43,880 nt of DNA from Candidatus Galloscillospira excrementipullorum. Lineage in GTDB: Bacteria; Bacillota; Clostridia; Oscillospirales; Feifaniaceae. The notes beneath the pieces are model-generated. The model saw only the letters and a list, made by a program, of their open reading frames with translations. It searched no databases and was not told the origin of the DNA. Both the position numbers and the translations under genes were made by a program. How positions within the stretch are numbered: position 1 is the stretch's first letter; each line of letters begins with the position of its first letter. Shown here one piece after another: positions 7,069-15,951 of this stretch. The stretch spans positions 1 through 43,880 of the forward strand of contig DVNV01000053.1 in NCBI GenBank assembly GCA_018714125.1, given 5' to 3'.

Positions 7069-8850
7069 ATGCAACAGACACCCACGCAAGAGCCCTTGCA
7101 GGAGCAGGTTTCCGCAGAGGCGCAGGAGACCGTTACGCAGCCCCCACTGGAGGAAACCCTGACCTTTGCCCCGGAAAAGAAGGGCAAGCTGGGGAAAAAC
7201 ATCAAGCGAATTATCTTATGGGGTCTGCTTGCAGCCGTGGTTCTCTCCATCGGCTTCGTGATTTACAGCCTCTTTTTCAAAAAAGAACCCCCGCCCGAGA
7301 TGATGACGGCCTTTGCCAGCATCAGCACCATTGAGACCAAAGTCCAGGGCTCGGGCTCCGTCACCGCTCAGGAGAAGCAGGACGTGCCCGGCCTTGCCAA
7401 GGGCGAGGTTTTGGAGGTCTTTGTCAGCGTCGGCGACCAGGTGGAGGTGGGAGACCCCCTGTTCACGGTCAACGACGAGGAGATTTTGACCGACCTCAAC
7501 GAGTATCAGGCCAGCCTGGACCAGGCCTACAAGAATGTGGAGCTGGTGCAGGAGGAAATCGCCTCGCAGGACATGCGCGCCGAATTTTCCGGCAAAACGC
7601 TTTCGGTCAACTGCGAGAAGGGCCAGATTGTCTCCAAGGGAGAGGTTTTGGGCGTCTTGGCCGATGATTCCAGCATGAAGCTGGTCTCTTACTACAGCGT
7701 GGCCTACATAGACGACATCGCCGTGGGGCAGACGGCCGACGTGTCCATCCCCAAGAGCATGGCGCTGGTCACGGGAACGGTCAGCCGTATCGAGCGCATT
7801 TCCAAAATCACCGACGAGGGCGCGGTGCTCTTTGAGGTGGAAATCTCCATCGACAACCCCGGCTCGCTGACCAAGGGAATGGTTGCCACCGCCGTGATTC
7901 ACACCCCGGCGGGGGATGTGACGCCGGCTGAAGCGGCCACGCTGAGCTTCAACCAGGAGGAGAACATCAAGGCCGGAACGTCGGGAGAAATCACCTCGGT
8001 TGCCATGCGCGACTACTATTCCTTTGAAGCCGGCGAGCAGCTCTTCACCATCAAAAACGAAGATTTAGAGAGCCGCCTTGCCAGCGAGCTCAAGGCGCTT
8101 GACGCCGCCAAGAAGAACTACGACACCATTGCCGAGCAGTACAAGTACTATGCTCCCACGGCCGAGATTGCCGGGCAGGTGGTGGCCGTCAACATTGCGG
8201 AGGGCGACGAGCTGACGGGCGGCGGCAACGCCGTGGTTTCGGTGGCAGACCTCTCGCGCATGATGATGGACGTTGAAATTGACGAGATGTATGTCTCTTC
8301 GCTGGTGCCCGGCATGCCGGTCTCGGTCAGCGCAAGCTACGACGGCGGCGCCATGTATGACGGTGTCCTTTCAAGCGTCTCGCTGCAGGCGACGGTGGGC
8401 ACCGGTATGTCGACCTTCCCGGCCAAGATTGAGATTCTCAATGCGCAGGGCCTCATGAGCGGCATGTGGCTGGACTACGAGATTACGACCAACCGTGTGG
8501 AAAACTGCCTGACGGTGCCCTCCAACGCCGTGAAGTATGTGGAAGGCGGCACGGTATGCTTCGTGCGGCAGGTTCAGGAGTGGCACAATGTTGCCCAGCT
8601 TGAGCCTGTGGCCGACGGGGAATCTGACGGTGAGATGACCGGCGACGCGGTGGCGGGAGAGGACGAGGCGCTGCCCGAGGGCATGCTCGACGCCAACACC
8701 GCAGCGCAGATTCCCGAGGGCTTCACCGCCGTTTGGGTGACGACCGGCGCTTCGGACGCTTCTCAAATTGAAATCACCGAGGGCCTCCAGGAGGGCGATG
8801 AGGTGGCCACCACCGCCGTGCAGGAAAATCCGTATGGCATGATGTACTAA
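7069..8850 (+). CDS. HlyD/MacA-like periplasmic adaptor with two tandem adaptor modules
   Basis: A 593-residue envelope protein. An acidic cytoplasmic N-terminus (1-44) is followed by one membrane anchor (about 45-66) and an extracytoplasmic part with two adaptor units. Unit 1 has lipoyl-like halves (EVLEVFVSVGDQVEVGDPLF and the GQIVSKGEVLGVLAD region) and a beta-barrel (GQTADVSIPKSMALVTGTV). Unit 2 has a second lipoyl/hairpin region (AAKKNYDTIAEQYKYYAPTA, GQVVAVNIAEGDELTGG) and a second beta-barrel (PGMPVSVSASYDGGAMYDGV). Ordinary MacA/HlyD proteins have one unit and about 350-400 residues. It is the first gene of the operon, with ribosome-binding site AAGGAGG. The role is to couple the MacB-type ABC transporter to the cell envelope. 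The duplication is read from sequence; the partner assignment is from gene order. Confidence 0.88.
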   Translation: MQQTPTQEPLQEQVSAEAQETVTQPPLEETLTFAPEKKGKLGKNIKRIILWGLLAAVVLSIGFVIYSLFFKKEPPPEMMTAFASISTIETKVQGSGSVTAQEKQDVPGLAKGEVLEVFVSVGDQVEVGDPLFTVNDEEILTDLNEYQASLDQAYKNVELVQEEIASQDMRAEFSGKTLSVNCEKGQIVSKGEVLGVLADDSSMKLVSYYSVAYIDDIAVGQTADVSIPKSMALVTGTVSRIERISKITDEGAVLFEVEISIDNPGSLTKGMVATAVIHTPAGDVTPAEAATLSFNQEENIKAGTSGEITSVAMRDYYSFEAGEQLFTIKNEDLESRLASELKALDAAKKNYDTIAEQYKYYAPTAEIAGQVVAVNIAEGDELTGGGNAVVSVADLSRMMMDVEIDEMYVSSLVPGMPVSVSASYDGGAMYDGVLSSVSLQATVGTGMSTFPAKIEILNAQGLMSGMWLDYEITTNRVENCLTVPSNAVKYVEGGTVCFVRQVQEWHNVAQLEPVADGESDGEMTGDAVAGEDEALPEGMLDANTAAQIPEGFTAVWVTTGASDASQIEITEGLQEGDEVATTAVQENPYGMMY

Positions 8851-8861
8851 GGGAGGCTGTC

Positions 8862-9575
8862 ATGGCGCTCATTGAAATGAAGCGGATTTACAAGGTTTAT
8901 CACCCCGGAGAGGAAAGCGAGGTGCGCGCGCTCAACGGCGTTTCGCTCTCGGTGGAAAAGGGGGAGTTTCTGGCGGTGCTGGGCACCTCGGGCTGCGGAA
9001 AGTCGACCATGATGAACATTATGGGATGCCTTGACGTGCCGACGGCAGGGGAGTATCTTCTGGGTGGCACCAACGTCAACGAGCTTTCCGACAACCAGCT
9101 CGCCCGGGTCAGAAGCCGGGCTATCGGATTCATTTTTCAGGGCTACAACCTCATCAAGGATTTGACGGCCATTGAAAACGTGGAGCTCCCGCTCATCTAC
9201 CGAAATATCGGACGTGCCAAACGCCACCAGCTGGCGAGGGACGCTCTGATATCGGTGGGGCTGGAAAAGAGAATGTACCACCGCCCCTCCGAGATGTCGG
9301 GCGGCCAGCAGCAGAGGGTTGCCATCGCCCGCGCCATCTCGACGGCGCCCCCCATTGTCATGGCCGACGAGCCCACGGGAAATCTTGACACACACTCCTC
9401 CATTGAAATTATGGAGATGCTTTCACAGCTCAACAAAAAGGGCACGACCATCATCCTGATCACCCACGACATCGACACGGCCGAGTATGCCCACCGCATT
9501 ATCGAGCTGCGCGACGGAAGGATCATCCGCGACCATCTGCAGGAGCAGAAGGCGCAAAAGGAGGCGGGGCAATGA
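8862..9575 (+). CDS. MacB/LolD-type ABC transporter ATP-binding protein
   Basis: A 237-residue ATPase of the MacB/LolD/FtsE class. Walker A GTSGCGKST is at 41-49, the Q-loop lies in IFQGYNL, the signature SGGQQQR is at 146-152, Walker B IVMADE at 165-170, and the H-loop in ITHD. It powers the permease encoded immediately downstream, probably through mechanotransmission rather than direct substrate passage, as known for MacB. It is 11 nt after the adaptor gene and overlaps the permease by 4 nt. Confidence 0.95.
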   Translation: MALIEMKRIYKVYHPGEESEVRALNGVSLSVEKGEFLAVLGTSGCGKSTMMNIMGCLDVPTAGEYLLGGTNVNELSDNQLARVRSRAIGFIFQGYNLIKDLTAIENVELPLIYRNIGRAKRHQLARDALISVGLEKRMYHRPSEMSGGQQQRVAIARAISTAPPIVMADEPTGNLDTHSSIEIMEMLSQLNKKGTTIILITHDIDTAEYAHRIIELRDGRIIRDHLQEQKAQKEAGQ

Positions 9576-10750
9576 GGCTGGGTCAATCCTTTGCCATGGC
9601 CATCAAGTCCATCAAGAACAACAAGGGCCGCTCCTTTTTGACCATGCTGGGCATCATCATCGGCCTGGCGGCCGTCATCACCCTGGTCACGCTGGTGTCG
9701 GGTGTGAAAAAGCAGTTTATGATGAGCTTTGAGACCATGGGCACCAATGTGGTGCAGGTGGAATATTATCAGGACCAGCGCGACGTGTCCAAGGAGATTT
9801 ACAGCAAGACGCTGGAGCTCTCCGACCTCGTGCAGGCCTATACGCCAAACCTTTCGACCTATGAAACGGTCAAGCAAAAGGACAAGAGCATCAACAACTG
9901 CCGCATCCTGCTGGGCAGCGAGGATTACGACGTGTGCAGCAACTACACGATTGAGCGCGGCAGCATGTTCACCCACTCCAACGTGCTCAACTCCGACCGT
10001 GTGGCGGTGATTGGCAGCAAGGTGCGCACCGACCTGTTTGACTTTGAAAACCCCATCGGCAAGACCATCCGCATCAAGGGCGAGCGCTTTACCGTTGTGG
10101 GCCTCTTCGAAGAGAAGACGGGCGCCGGAGATTACATGAACAATGTCATCGTGGTGCCCTACACCAACAACCGCTTTCTGATGAACTCGCCTGCCGTTTC
10201 CTCCTTTATCATCAAGGCGGTGGACGGGGATGCCACCAACCAGGTTGTCACCGAGATGCAGGAGTATATGAAGGAGCTCACGGGCAACGACTGGGGCTTT
10301 TGGGTCTACAGTGAAAACCAGTATATGGACTTTTACGATGAGCAGCTTGCCATGATGTCGCTGGTGGGCGGCGGCATTGCCGGCATCTCGCTGATTGTGG
10401 GCGGCATCGGCATCATGAACATCATGCTGGTGTCGGTCACGGAGAGAACAAGGGAAATCGGCATCCGAAAGTCCATCGGTGCACGGCGCATCGACATCAT
10501 TTCGCAGTTTCTCATCGAGGCGGGCACCATCAGCCTGCTGGGTGGGCTCATTGGCATTGCCATCGGCTCACTGCTCTCGCTCATCTTTGGGCGATTGCTG
10601 TTCCAGGGCACAGATATGGTGCTGCTGCCATCCATGCCTCTGGTGCTTGGCGCGGCCGCCTTCTCCATTTTCATCGGCATGTTCTTCGGATTTTATCCCG
10701 CAAACCGCGCATCCAAGCTCCATCCCATTGAGGCGCTGCGCGCGGAATAG
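9572..10750 (+). CDS. MacB-type ABC transporter permease (FtsX fold)
   Basis: A 392-residue permease with the MacB layout: one N-terminal membrane helix (about 21-43), a large extracytoplasmic MacB_PCD domain (about 44-260), and three C-terminal helices forming the FtsX domain (about 270-385). The conserved TERTREIGIRKSIGA coupling segment is clear, and the protein ends in PANRASKLHPIEALRAE, a family signature. Members move extracytoplasmic substrates such as peptides, lipoproteins or antibiotics. The ATG overlaps the ATPase stop. Substrate unknown. Confidence 0.94.
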   Translation: MRLGQSFAMAIKSIKNNKGRSFLTMLGIIIGLAAVITLVTLVSGVKKQFMMSFETMGTNVVQVEYYQDQRDVSKEIYSKTLELSDLVQAYTPNLSTYETVKQKDKSINNCRILLGSEDYDVCSNYTIERGSMFTHSNVLNSDRVAVIGSKVRTDLFDFENPIGKTIRIKGERFTVVGLFEEKTGAGDYMNNVIVVPYTNNRFLMNSPAVSSFIIKAVDGDATNQVVTEMQEYMKELTGNDWGFWVYSENQYMDFYDEQLAMMSLVGGGIAGISLIVGGIGIMNIMLVSVTERTREIGIRKSIGARRIDIISQFLIEAGTISLLGGLIGIAIGSLLSLIFGRLLFQGTDMVLLPSMPLVLGAAAFSIFIGMFFGFYPANRASKLHPIEALRAE

Positions 10751-10761
10751 GAGGAAACAAC

Positions 10762-13002
10762 ATGAAAAGACAGACGATTTTTCTGTGTGTTGCCCTGATG
10801 CTGGCGACGATGCTGCCCATGTCGGCGGCTGCATTTTCCGACATCAGGGACGACGAGGTGCGGGTGGCAGCCGAAACGCTGGCCGCGCTCGACATTGTCA
10901 CGGGGTTTGAAGACGGCAGTTTTCGCCCCACCAGCACGCTGACCAGGGCCCAGTTTGCCAAGATGGGCGTGCTGAGCATGGGCAATGAGGACAAGGTGGC
11001 GCTCTACCACAACTACACGCTCTTTCCCGACGTCAAGACCGGGCACTGGGCGGTGGGCTATGTCAATGTGGCGGTGCGCGAGAGCAAGCTGCTGAGCGGC
11101 TACCCCGACGGCACCTTCCGGCCCGACAACGCCATCACCGAGGCTGAGGCCGTGACCATCTGCTTGAGGATGCTGGGCTATGAGGAGACCGACATCGGCT
11201 CCTTTTGGCCAAATGACTACCTGGTCAAGGCTGAGGAAATTGGCCTGACCGACGGGCTGTCCATCTCCCCGTACGCACCCATGACGCGCGGCAGGGCGGC
11301 GCAGCTTCTGGCCAACCTGCTCATCACCGAAACCAAGGAGGGTTCGGTGTTTTCGCTCAACATGGGCCTGACTGGCACCGAGAACGCGGTGCTGCTGGCC
11401 ACCGAAAAGACCGACTTGTCGCTGGCGCAGGGCATCATCAGCGTCTCGGTGGGCGGCACCGTGACCCAGATGAGCACCGTCAACGACATGCCCTCTTCGC
11501 TGGTCGGGATGCGCGGCGTGCTGCTGACCGGAAAGGACGGCCGTGTGTGCGGCTTTGTCGCAGGACGGTATGAGCCGGTTTCGGTGGTGGTCAAGTCGCG
11601 CGATGCCGACGGCATCAACACCACCGAGGGCGGGCGCATTTTGGTGCCTGCAGGCACCGAGGTGGTGCTGCGCGGCACGGTGCAGACCTACCAGTCTGCC
11701 TATGTGGACCTCAAGGCCGGAACCACCCTGCAGCTCTTTTACGACAAGAACGGCGCGCTGAGCTACCTGTCGACAACGGCAAGCGGCGTGACGGGGAGCG
11801 AGAACTATGTGCTTGAAAAGGGCTACACTGCCTCGAAAAACCCCCTGCTGGAGTACTACGGGGCGGCCATCGTGGAGCAGACGCCCATCTACAAAAACGG
11901 CGTTCAGGTCGACGCCTCGGCCCTCAAGGCCAACGACGTCGTCACCTACTCCCAGTCGCTGGGACGTTTCCTGGTGAGCGACATGCGCCTGTCGGGCGTC
12001 ATCAACGCGGCATACCCCACCAAGACCAGGGCCCAGAGCTTTGAGATGTTCGGCATCACCTTCTCGCTGTCCGACAACAAGGAGCTCGATTTGAGCGGCT
12101 TTGACGGCAAGGTGGTCACGGCGCTGATTGCCCCCGACGGAACGGTGGCCGGCGTTGTGAACTCCTCCAGTGCCTCGGCGCTGATGGGCGGCGTTGTGAA
12201 GGAGGTTTCGGGCAGCACTGCCACGGTGAGCCTGTGGTCGGGCTACGAAATCTCGGGCGACACCACGCGCGACTTCAGCAGCCTTGCCGACCGCTATGTG
12301 GAGGTCTCGGTGTCTTACGACGGCAAGCTCTCGCTGAGCGAGCCCTCCTATTCCAGCCTCGGAACCTCCGACTTCTCGGTTGCCAAGATGACGCTGGGCG
12401 GGAAAGCGGTTGCCGCCGATGTGGCGCTGTATGAGTGTGCCGACCCGCTCGCCTCCTTTGAGGAAATCTCTCTGGAAGACGCCTACGGGACTACCGGAAT
12501 CGTCGAGGCCAAAAAGATTCTCTACTATAAGACCGACGCCTCCGGCGTGGTGCGCGCCATCGTCATGCGCAATGCCACGGGCAACGCCTTTATTTACGGG
12601 CTCGTCTCCGCGACGGAGGACGATGACGGGGAAAACCGCTCCTATTCCGTGACGACCGATACCACGGCCGGCAGCGGCGTGGTAACGGTCTCCACCGTGA
12701 CGGCACAGGGCGGGGTTTCCCTGCCGGTGCAGGGGCCGTATGGCGGCCTCGCCGTGGGCGGCGGCTATGCCAGGGCATTTAACAAGCTGGAAAAGCAAGG
12801 CCAGGTGACGCTGGACGCCTTTGACGCAGCCAGCAATGTGCATGTGGACGGCAGGAGCCTGCCCATCTCGGACGAGGTGCAGGTCTACAACGAGTCCACC
12901 AAGAAGTTTATCACGCTGCAGCAGGCCAAGGAGGACTTCAACAGGTTTGACATCTACACGGATGTGACGGCCGGGATTGTCCGCTTTGTCGTGGTAAAAT
13001 AA
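10762..13002 (+). CDS. secreted protein with three N-terminal SLH domains
   Basis: A 746-residue exported protein. It has a signal peptide (about 1-24, ending SAAAFSD) and three S-layer homology domains (about 23-80, 84-150 and 150-195) with typical ITGF/GYPDGTFRP-type motifs: GFEDGSFRP, SGYPDGTFRP and a more diverged third copy ending MTRGRAAQLLANLL. SLH domains bind pyruvylated secondary cell-wall polymers. Residues 200-746 are a Gly/Ser/Thr/Val-rich, beta-rich region with no recognised enzymatic motif, ending FDIYTDVTAGIVRFVVVK. It lies 11 nt after the permease and is the last gene of the operon. It may be the wall-located component or a cargo of the transporter. The large antisense ORF on the minus strand is a shadow. 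Confidence 0.9.
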   Translation: MKRQTIFLCVALMLATMLPMSAAAFSDIRDDEVRVAAETLAALDIVTGFEDGSFRPTSTLTRAQFAKMGVLSMGNEDKVALYHNYTLFPDVKTGHWAVGYVNVAVRESKLLSGYPDGTFRPDNAITEAEAVTICLRMLGYEETDIGSFWPNDYLVKAEEIGLTDGLSISPYAPMTRGRAAQLLANLLITETKEGSVFSLNMGLTGTENAVLLATEKTDLSLAQGIISVSVGGTVTQMSTVNDMPSSLVGMRGVLLTGKDGRVCGFVAGRYEPVSVVVKSRDADGINTTEGGRILVPAGTEVVLRGTVQTYQSAYVDLKAGTTLQLFYDKNGALSYLSTTASGVTGSENYVLEKGYTASKNPLLEYYGAAIVEQTPIYKNGVQVDASALKANDVVTYSQSLGRFLVSDMRLSGVINAAYPTKTRAQSFEMFGITFSLSDNKELDLSGFDGKVVTALIAPDGTVAGVVNSSSASALMGGVVKEVSGSTATVSLWSGYEISGDTTRDFSSLADRYVEVSVSYDGKLSLSEPSYSSLGTSDFSVAKMTLGGKAVAADVALYECADPLASFEEISLEDAYGTTGIVEAKKILYYKTDASGVVRAIVMRNATGNAFIYGLVSATEDDDGENRSYSVTTDTTAGSGVVTVSTVTAQGGVSLPVQGPYGGLAVGGGYARAFNKLEKQGQVTLDAFDAASNVHVDGRSLPISDEVQVYNESTKKFITLQQAKEDFNRFDIYTDVTAGIVRFVVVK

Positions 13003-13013
13003 CAAAAACAAAA

Positions 13014-13057
13014 CGCAAAGCGGGGTTGGAAGTCTGCCGCTTCCAATCCCGCTTGCG
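13014..13057 (+). terminator. long hairpin between the SLH gene and prmA, lacking a T-run on the plus strand
   Basis: CGCAA-A-GCGGGGTTGGAAG pairs with CTTCCAATCCCGC-TTGCG: 18 pairs, one bulged A and a 7-nt loop. On the plus strand no T-run follows and the prmA ribosome-binding site is 10-20 nt away. On the minus strand the stem is followed by GTTTTGTTTTTG. It could be partial terminator, processing site or translational control element for prmA. Confidence 0.55.
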
Positions 13058-13079
13058 TCGCGGATGGAGGGAATGGGCC

Positions 13080-14051
13080 ATGCGCTTTTGGGAAATTGAC
13101 ATTGCCGCCACGTCGCAGGGCATCGAGGTGCTGACAGGGATTTTGGAAGAGCTTGGCGTGAGCGGGATGGTGGTCAGCGACCCCAGGGATTTCGAGGAGT
13201 TTCTAAACAAGACGCAGACTTACTGGGACTATGTGGACGAGAGCCTGATGGAGCTGCGCGACGCCGCGCCGCACCTCACTTTCTACCTGCCGCAAAATGC
13301 GCAGGGCGAGCAGCAGCTGGCCGGCATCCGGCAGGCCCTTGCCGGCCTGCACGGCAGGGATGCGGCGGGGGAGTTTGGCTCCCTTGAGATGACCTGCGGC
13401 AGCGTGCAGGAGGAGGACTGGGCAAACAACTGGAAGCAGTATTTCAAGCCGTTTCGCGTGGGGCGGCACTTTTACGTCAAGCCCTCGTGGGAGACCATTG
13501 ACGACGACGAGGGCCGCATCGTGCTGCACATCGACCCCGCCTCCTCCTTTGGCACGGGTACGCACCACACCACGCAGCTCTGCCTCAAGCAGCTAGAGAA
13601 GGTCCCCGTGGAGGGGGCCAGCGTGCTGGACATGGGCTGCGGCAGCGGTATTTTGGGTATTGCGGCGGCGCTGCTGGGGGCCAAACGGGTCACGGCGGTG
13701 GACATCGACGAGGCCTCCGTCGGCGTGACACGGGAAAACGTGCTGAAAAACGGCATCGACCCCGAGAAATTCACGCTGCTGTGCGGCGACGTCACCGGCA
13801 ATGCCGCGCTGGCACAGCGTGTGGGAAAGGGCTACGACGTGGTGCTGGCCAACATTGTCGCCGACGTGATTATCGGCATGCGCAGGGAGCTGTTTGACTT
13901 TTTGCGCCCCGGCGGAACGCTGATTGCCTCGGGCATCATCGGGGAGCGGGCCGACGAGGTGCAAAGGGCTCTGACAGACTGCGGGTTTGCCCTGCGTGAA
14001 CGCGGCGAGCAGCAGGACTGGATTGTGCTGCGGTGCGAAAAGCCCCTTTGA
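13080..14051 (+). CDS. prmA: ribosomal protein L11 methyltransferase
   Basis: PrmA trimethylates lysines and the N-terminus of ribosomal protein L11 using SAM. The 323-residue product has an N-terminal substrate-recognition domain (about 1-110), the linker WANNWKQYFKPFRVG typical of PrmA, and a Rossmann methyltransferase domain with HIDPASSFGTGTHHTT, motif I VLDMGCGSGILGIAA and motif IV VLANIVADV. The start at 13080 follows GGAGGGAATGGGCC; the ORF-track start at 13026 falls inside the preceding hairpin. It precedes rsmE, the common prmA-rsmE pairing, though here rsmE has its own promoter. Confidence 0.96.
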   Translation: MRFWEIDIAATSQGIEVLTGILEELGVSGMVVSDPRDFEEFLNKTQTYWDYVDESLMELRDAAPHLTFYLPQNAQGEQQLAGIRQALAGLHGRDAAGEFGSLEMTCGSVQEEDWANNWKQYFKPFRVGRHFYVKPSWETIDDDEGRIVLHIDPASSFGTGTHHTTQLCLKQLEKVPVEGASVLDMGCGSGILGIAAALLGAKRVTAVDIDEASVGVTRENVLKNGIDPEKFTLLCGDVTGNAALAQRVGKGYDVVLANIVADVIIGMRRELFDFLRPGGTLIASGIIGERADEVQRALTDCGFALRERGEQQDWIVLRCEKPL

Positions 14052-14064
14052 GGCGCGCGGCCGC

Positions 14065-14089
14065 CTCTCCCTGCGGGGAAGAGTTTTTT
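14065..14089 (+). terminator. terminator after prmA
   Basis: CTCTCCC-TGC-GGGGAAGAG, a short stem with a bulged A, is followed by TTTTTT. Confidence 0.65.
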
Positions 14090-14145
14090 GTGCCCTGTGC
14101 GGCGCAAAAAAGAGGGGTACGATGCCTGTTGTGCGCAGGTTGGAC

Positions 14146-14174
14146 TTGTAAAAGACACAAAATGTTGGTATACT
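14146..14174 (+). promoter_or_regulatory. sigma-A promoter for rsmE
   Basis: TTGTAA (14146-14151) and TATACT (14169-14174) have a 17-nt spacer and lie about 57 nt before the rsmE start. Confidence 0.8.
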
Positions 14175-14230
14175 AAAACACATGTTGGCACAGGATGTGG
14201 CCTTTTTGCAAATTGCATGGGAAGTGGTGC

Positions 14231-14968
14231 ATGTCGATGCCTTTGTTTTTCGTGTCGCCTGAGCAGGCGCAGCAGGATGTTTTGTGCCTGACGGGGGAAG
14301 ACGCGCGGCACATCGCGGGTTCCCTCCGCATGCAGCCGGGCGAGAGGTTGACGCTGAGCGACGGCGCGGGCCTTATGCTGCACTGCGAAGTTGAGGCTGC
14401 GGAAAAGACGGCCGTGATCGTGCGCGTGTGCGGGCGGGAGCCCTGCACGAGCGAGTCCTCCTGTGCCGTGACGCTGTTCCAGTGCCTCCCCAAGGGAGAC
14501 AAGATGGACGGCATTGTTCAAAAGTCTGTGGAGCTTGGGGCGGTGCGCATTGTGCCGGTGCTCTCCTCGCGCTGCATTTCAAGGCCCGACGGCGCCGCGC
14601 TGGAAAAGAAGAGGCGGCGCTGGCAGCAGATTGCGGCGGAGGCCGCAGGGCAGTCGGGCCGGGGCAGGATTCCGGAAGTTGCGCCGGCCTGCCGGTGGGA
14701 GCAGGCGGTGCAGGCGCTTTCCTCCATGCAGTATGGCCTGCTGCTCTATGAACAGCAGCAGGGCAGCTCGCTGTCGCAGGTGCCGGCGTCGGCCGCAGAG
14801 GTCGGCCTGCTGGTGGGCCCCGAAGGGGGCATTTCCCCGCAGGAGGCGGACTGCTGCAGGCAGGCGGGCATCCTGTGCGTGGGGCTTGGCCCCCGCATTC
14901 TCCGCACCGAAACGGCGGGACCGGCCGCCATCGCGGTGCTGCAATATCTGACCGGAAATTTCGAGTAA
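14231..14968 (+). CDS. rsmE: 16S rRNA (uracil1498-N3)-methyltransferase
   Basis: RsmE methylates U1498 of 16S rRNA. The 245-residue product has an N-terminal PUA-like domain (about 1-70, starting MPLFFVSPEQ and containing the HIAGSLRMQPGERL stretch) and a C-terminal SPOUT knot with VGPEGGIS and LGPRILRTETAGPAAI. The start at 14231 (MSMPLF) or 14237 (MPLF) is preferred because GGGAAGTGG lies just upstream; the ORF-track start at 14195 lacks a site and is less family-like. It is followed by an unknown membrane-protein gene in the same direction. Confidence 0.95.
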   Translation: MSMPLFFVSPEQAQQDVLCLTGEDARHIAGSLRMQPGERLTLSDGAGLMLHCEVEAAEKTAVIVRVCGREPCTSESSCAVTLFQCLPKGDKMDGIVQKSVELGAVRIVPVLSSRCISRPDGAALEKKRRRWQQIAAEAAGQSGRGRIPEVAPACRWEQAVQALSSMQYGLLLYEQQQGSSLSQVPASAAEVGLLVGPEGGISPQEADCCRQAGILCVGLGPRILRTETAGPAAIAVLQYLTGNFE

Positions 14969-15028
14969 GAAGGGTGCCGCGCCGGCGCATCGGCGGGCGG
15001 CGTGCACGCTTGTCAGGAGTTGGATTTT

Positions 15029-15811
15029 TTGAATACCAAGAACAATACCGGAAAAAAGGTAACCGAGGAACTTGAGGCAAATCGTCTTTCGCTGTATATC
15101 ATTTTGGCCTTTGTCTGCCTGGTGGGCCTGGTCTATCTCTACCGGGCGGTGGACAGTGTGCACTATATCTCCTTTTTCAACCGATGCGTGCAGTGGATCA
15201 TCTGGCTGAGCGCAGCACTTGTGGCCCTCTCGCTGTGGCGTGTGGCCGCCTCGCGGGGCAAGGACGTCTCCGGCAAGCTGCTCACGCCGGGAACCGGCCT
15301 TTTTTTGAGCGTTTTGGCGCTGCTTTCGGGCCTGTTTTTGAAAATGTACTACAATGACGCCATCAAGCTGCTCTATATCCTGATTCCGGGGCTTTGCGTG
15401 GTCTATCTCATCAAGCTGATTTATGCCAACGGGTTTTATCCCGTGGCGGGCTTTTTGCTGCTGTCGGCCTCGGTGCTCTATGTCTTTGACCGCCTGCTGC
15501 TGTGGGGCCTTTTTGAGCACTGGCAGGTGCCCCTTGGCCTGCTGCTGGCGTTGCTGGGCGCGGCCTTTGTGCTGGTGTGCCTGCGCTGCCGGAAAAACGA
15601 CGGTGAGCTGCGCCTTGGCGGCCGCTCCCGCCGGCTTTTCAAAAGGGCGGAGAGCTATGTCCCGGCCTTTTTGGCGGGGGCTGCGGTTGTTGTGGTGGGC
15701 GGCGTGTTTGTCAAATCGCCCTCCTACGCCGTGTTTTACGGGCTGATGGGTCTCGGGGGCCTTGTGGTGGCCCTTGGCATGTATTACACTTACCATCTGA
15801 TGTATCACTGA
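15029..15811 (+). CDS. multipass membrane protein of unknown function
   Basis: A 260-residue integral membrane protein I do not recognise. After a short hydrophilic N-terminus there are about seven to eight hydrophobic segments (near residues 21-38, 53-69, 90-105, 112-130, 134-152, 165-185, 210-227, 232-250). A basic cytoplasmic-type loop RCRKNDGELRLGGRSRRLFKR separates the last pair. I chose the TTG start at 15029 because AGGAG is 9 nt upstream; the GTG at 15002 used by the ORF track has no such site. It follows rsmE by 60 nt and ends at a double terminator, so it is probably rsmE-linked in transcription. No catalytic motif is visible. Confidence 0.75.
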   Translation: MNTKNNTGKKVTEELEANRLSLYIILAFVCLVGLVYLYRAVDSVHYISFFNRCVQWIIWLSAALVALSLWRVAASRGKDVSGKLLTPGTGLFLSVLALLSGLFLKMYYNDAIKLLYILIPGLCVVYLIKLIYANGFYPVAGFLLLSASVLYVFDRLLLWGLFEHWQVPLGLLLALLGAAFVLVCLRCRKNDGELRLGGRSRRLFKRAESYVPAFLAGAAVVVVGGVFVKSPSYAVFYGLMGLGGLVVALGMYYTYHLMYH

Positions 15812-15813
15812 AA

Positions 15814-15876
15814 AAAGCGGGCGCTCTTTTGTGACGGGCGCCCGCTTTGAAAAAAGGCCGGCCTACGGCCTTTTTT
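15814..15876 (+). terminator. double terminator after the membrane protein
   Basis: The first hairpin is AAAGCGGGCGC / GCGCCCGCTTT (15814-15848). The second is AAAAAAGGCC / GGCCTTTTTT (15850-15876), which ends in its own T-run. Confidence 0.85.
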
Positions 15877-15951
15877 GTTCTGCCGGGACAACCAAACACC
15901 TCCCCGCAGGGAGCGGGAACTCTGGCGGAAAGCCGAAAAAGGAGACGGTCT

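Noticed and set aside
10693-13011. 772-residue minus-strand ORF opposite the SLH-domain gene
   Set aside because: It is a frame shadow: composition is His/Gly/Arg-rich, without domains, and the plus strand encodes clear SLH domains in an operon. Similar shadows at 19674..21647, 22255..23871, 26529..27974, 29065..30363, 34352..35728 and 41522..43513 were rejected for the same reason.
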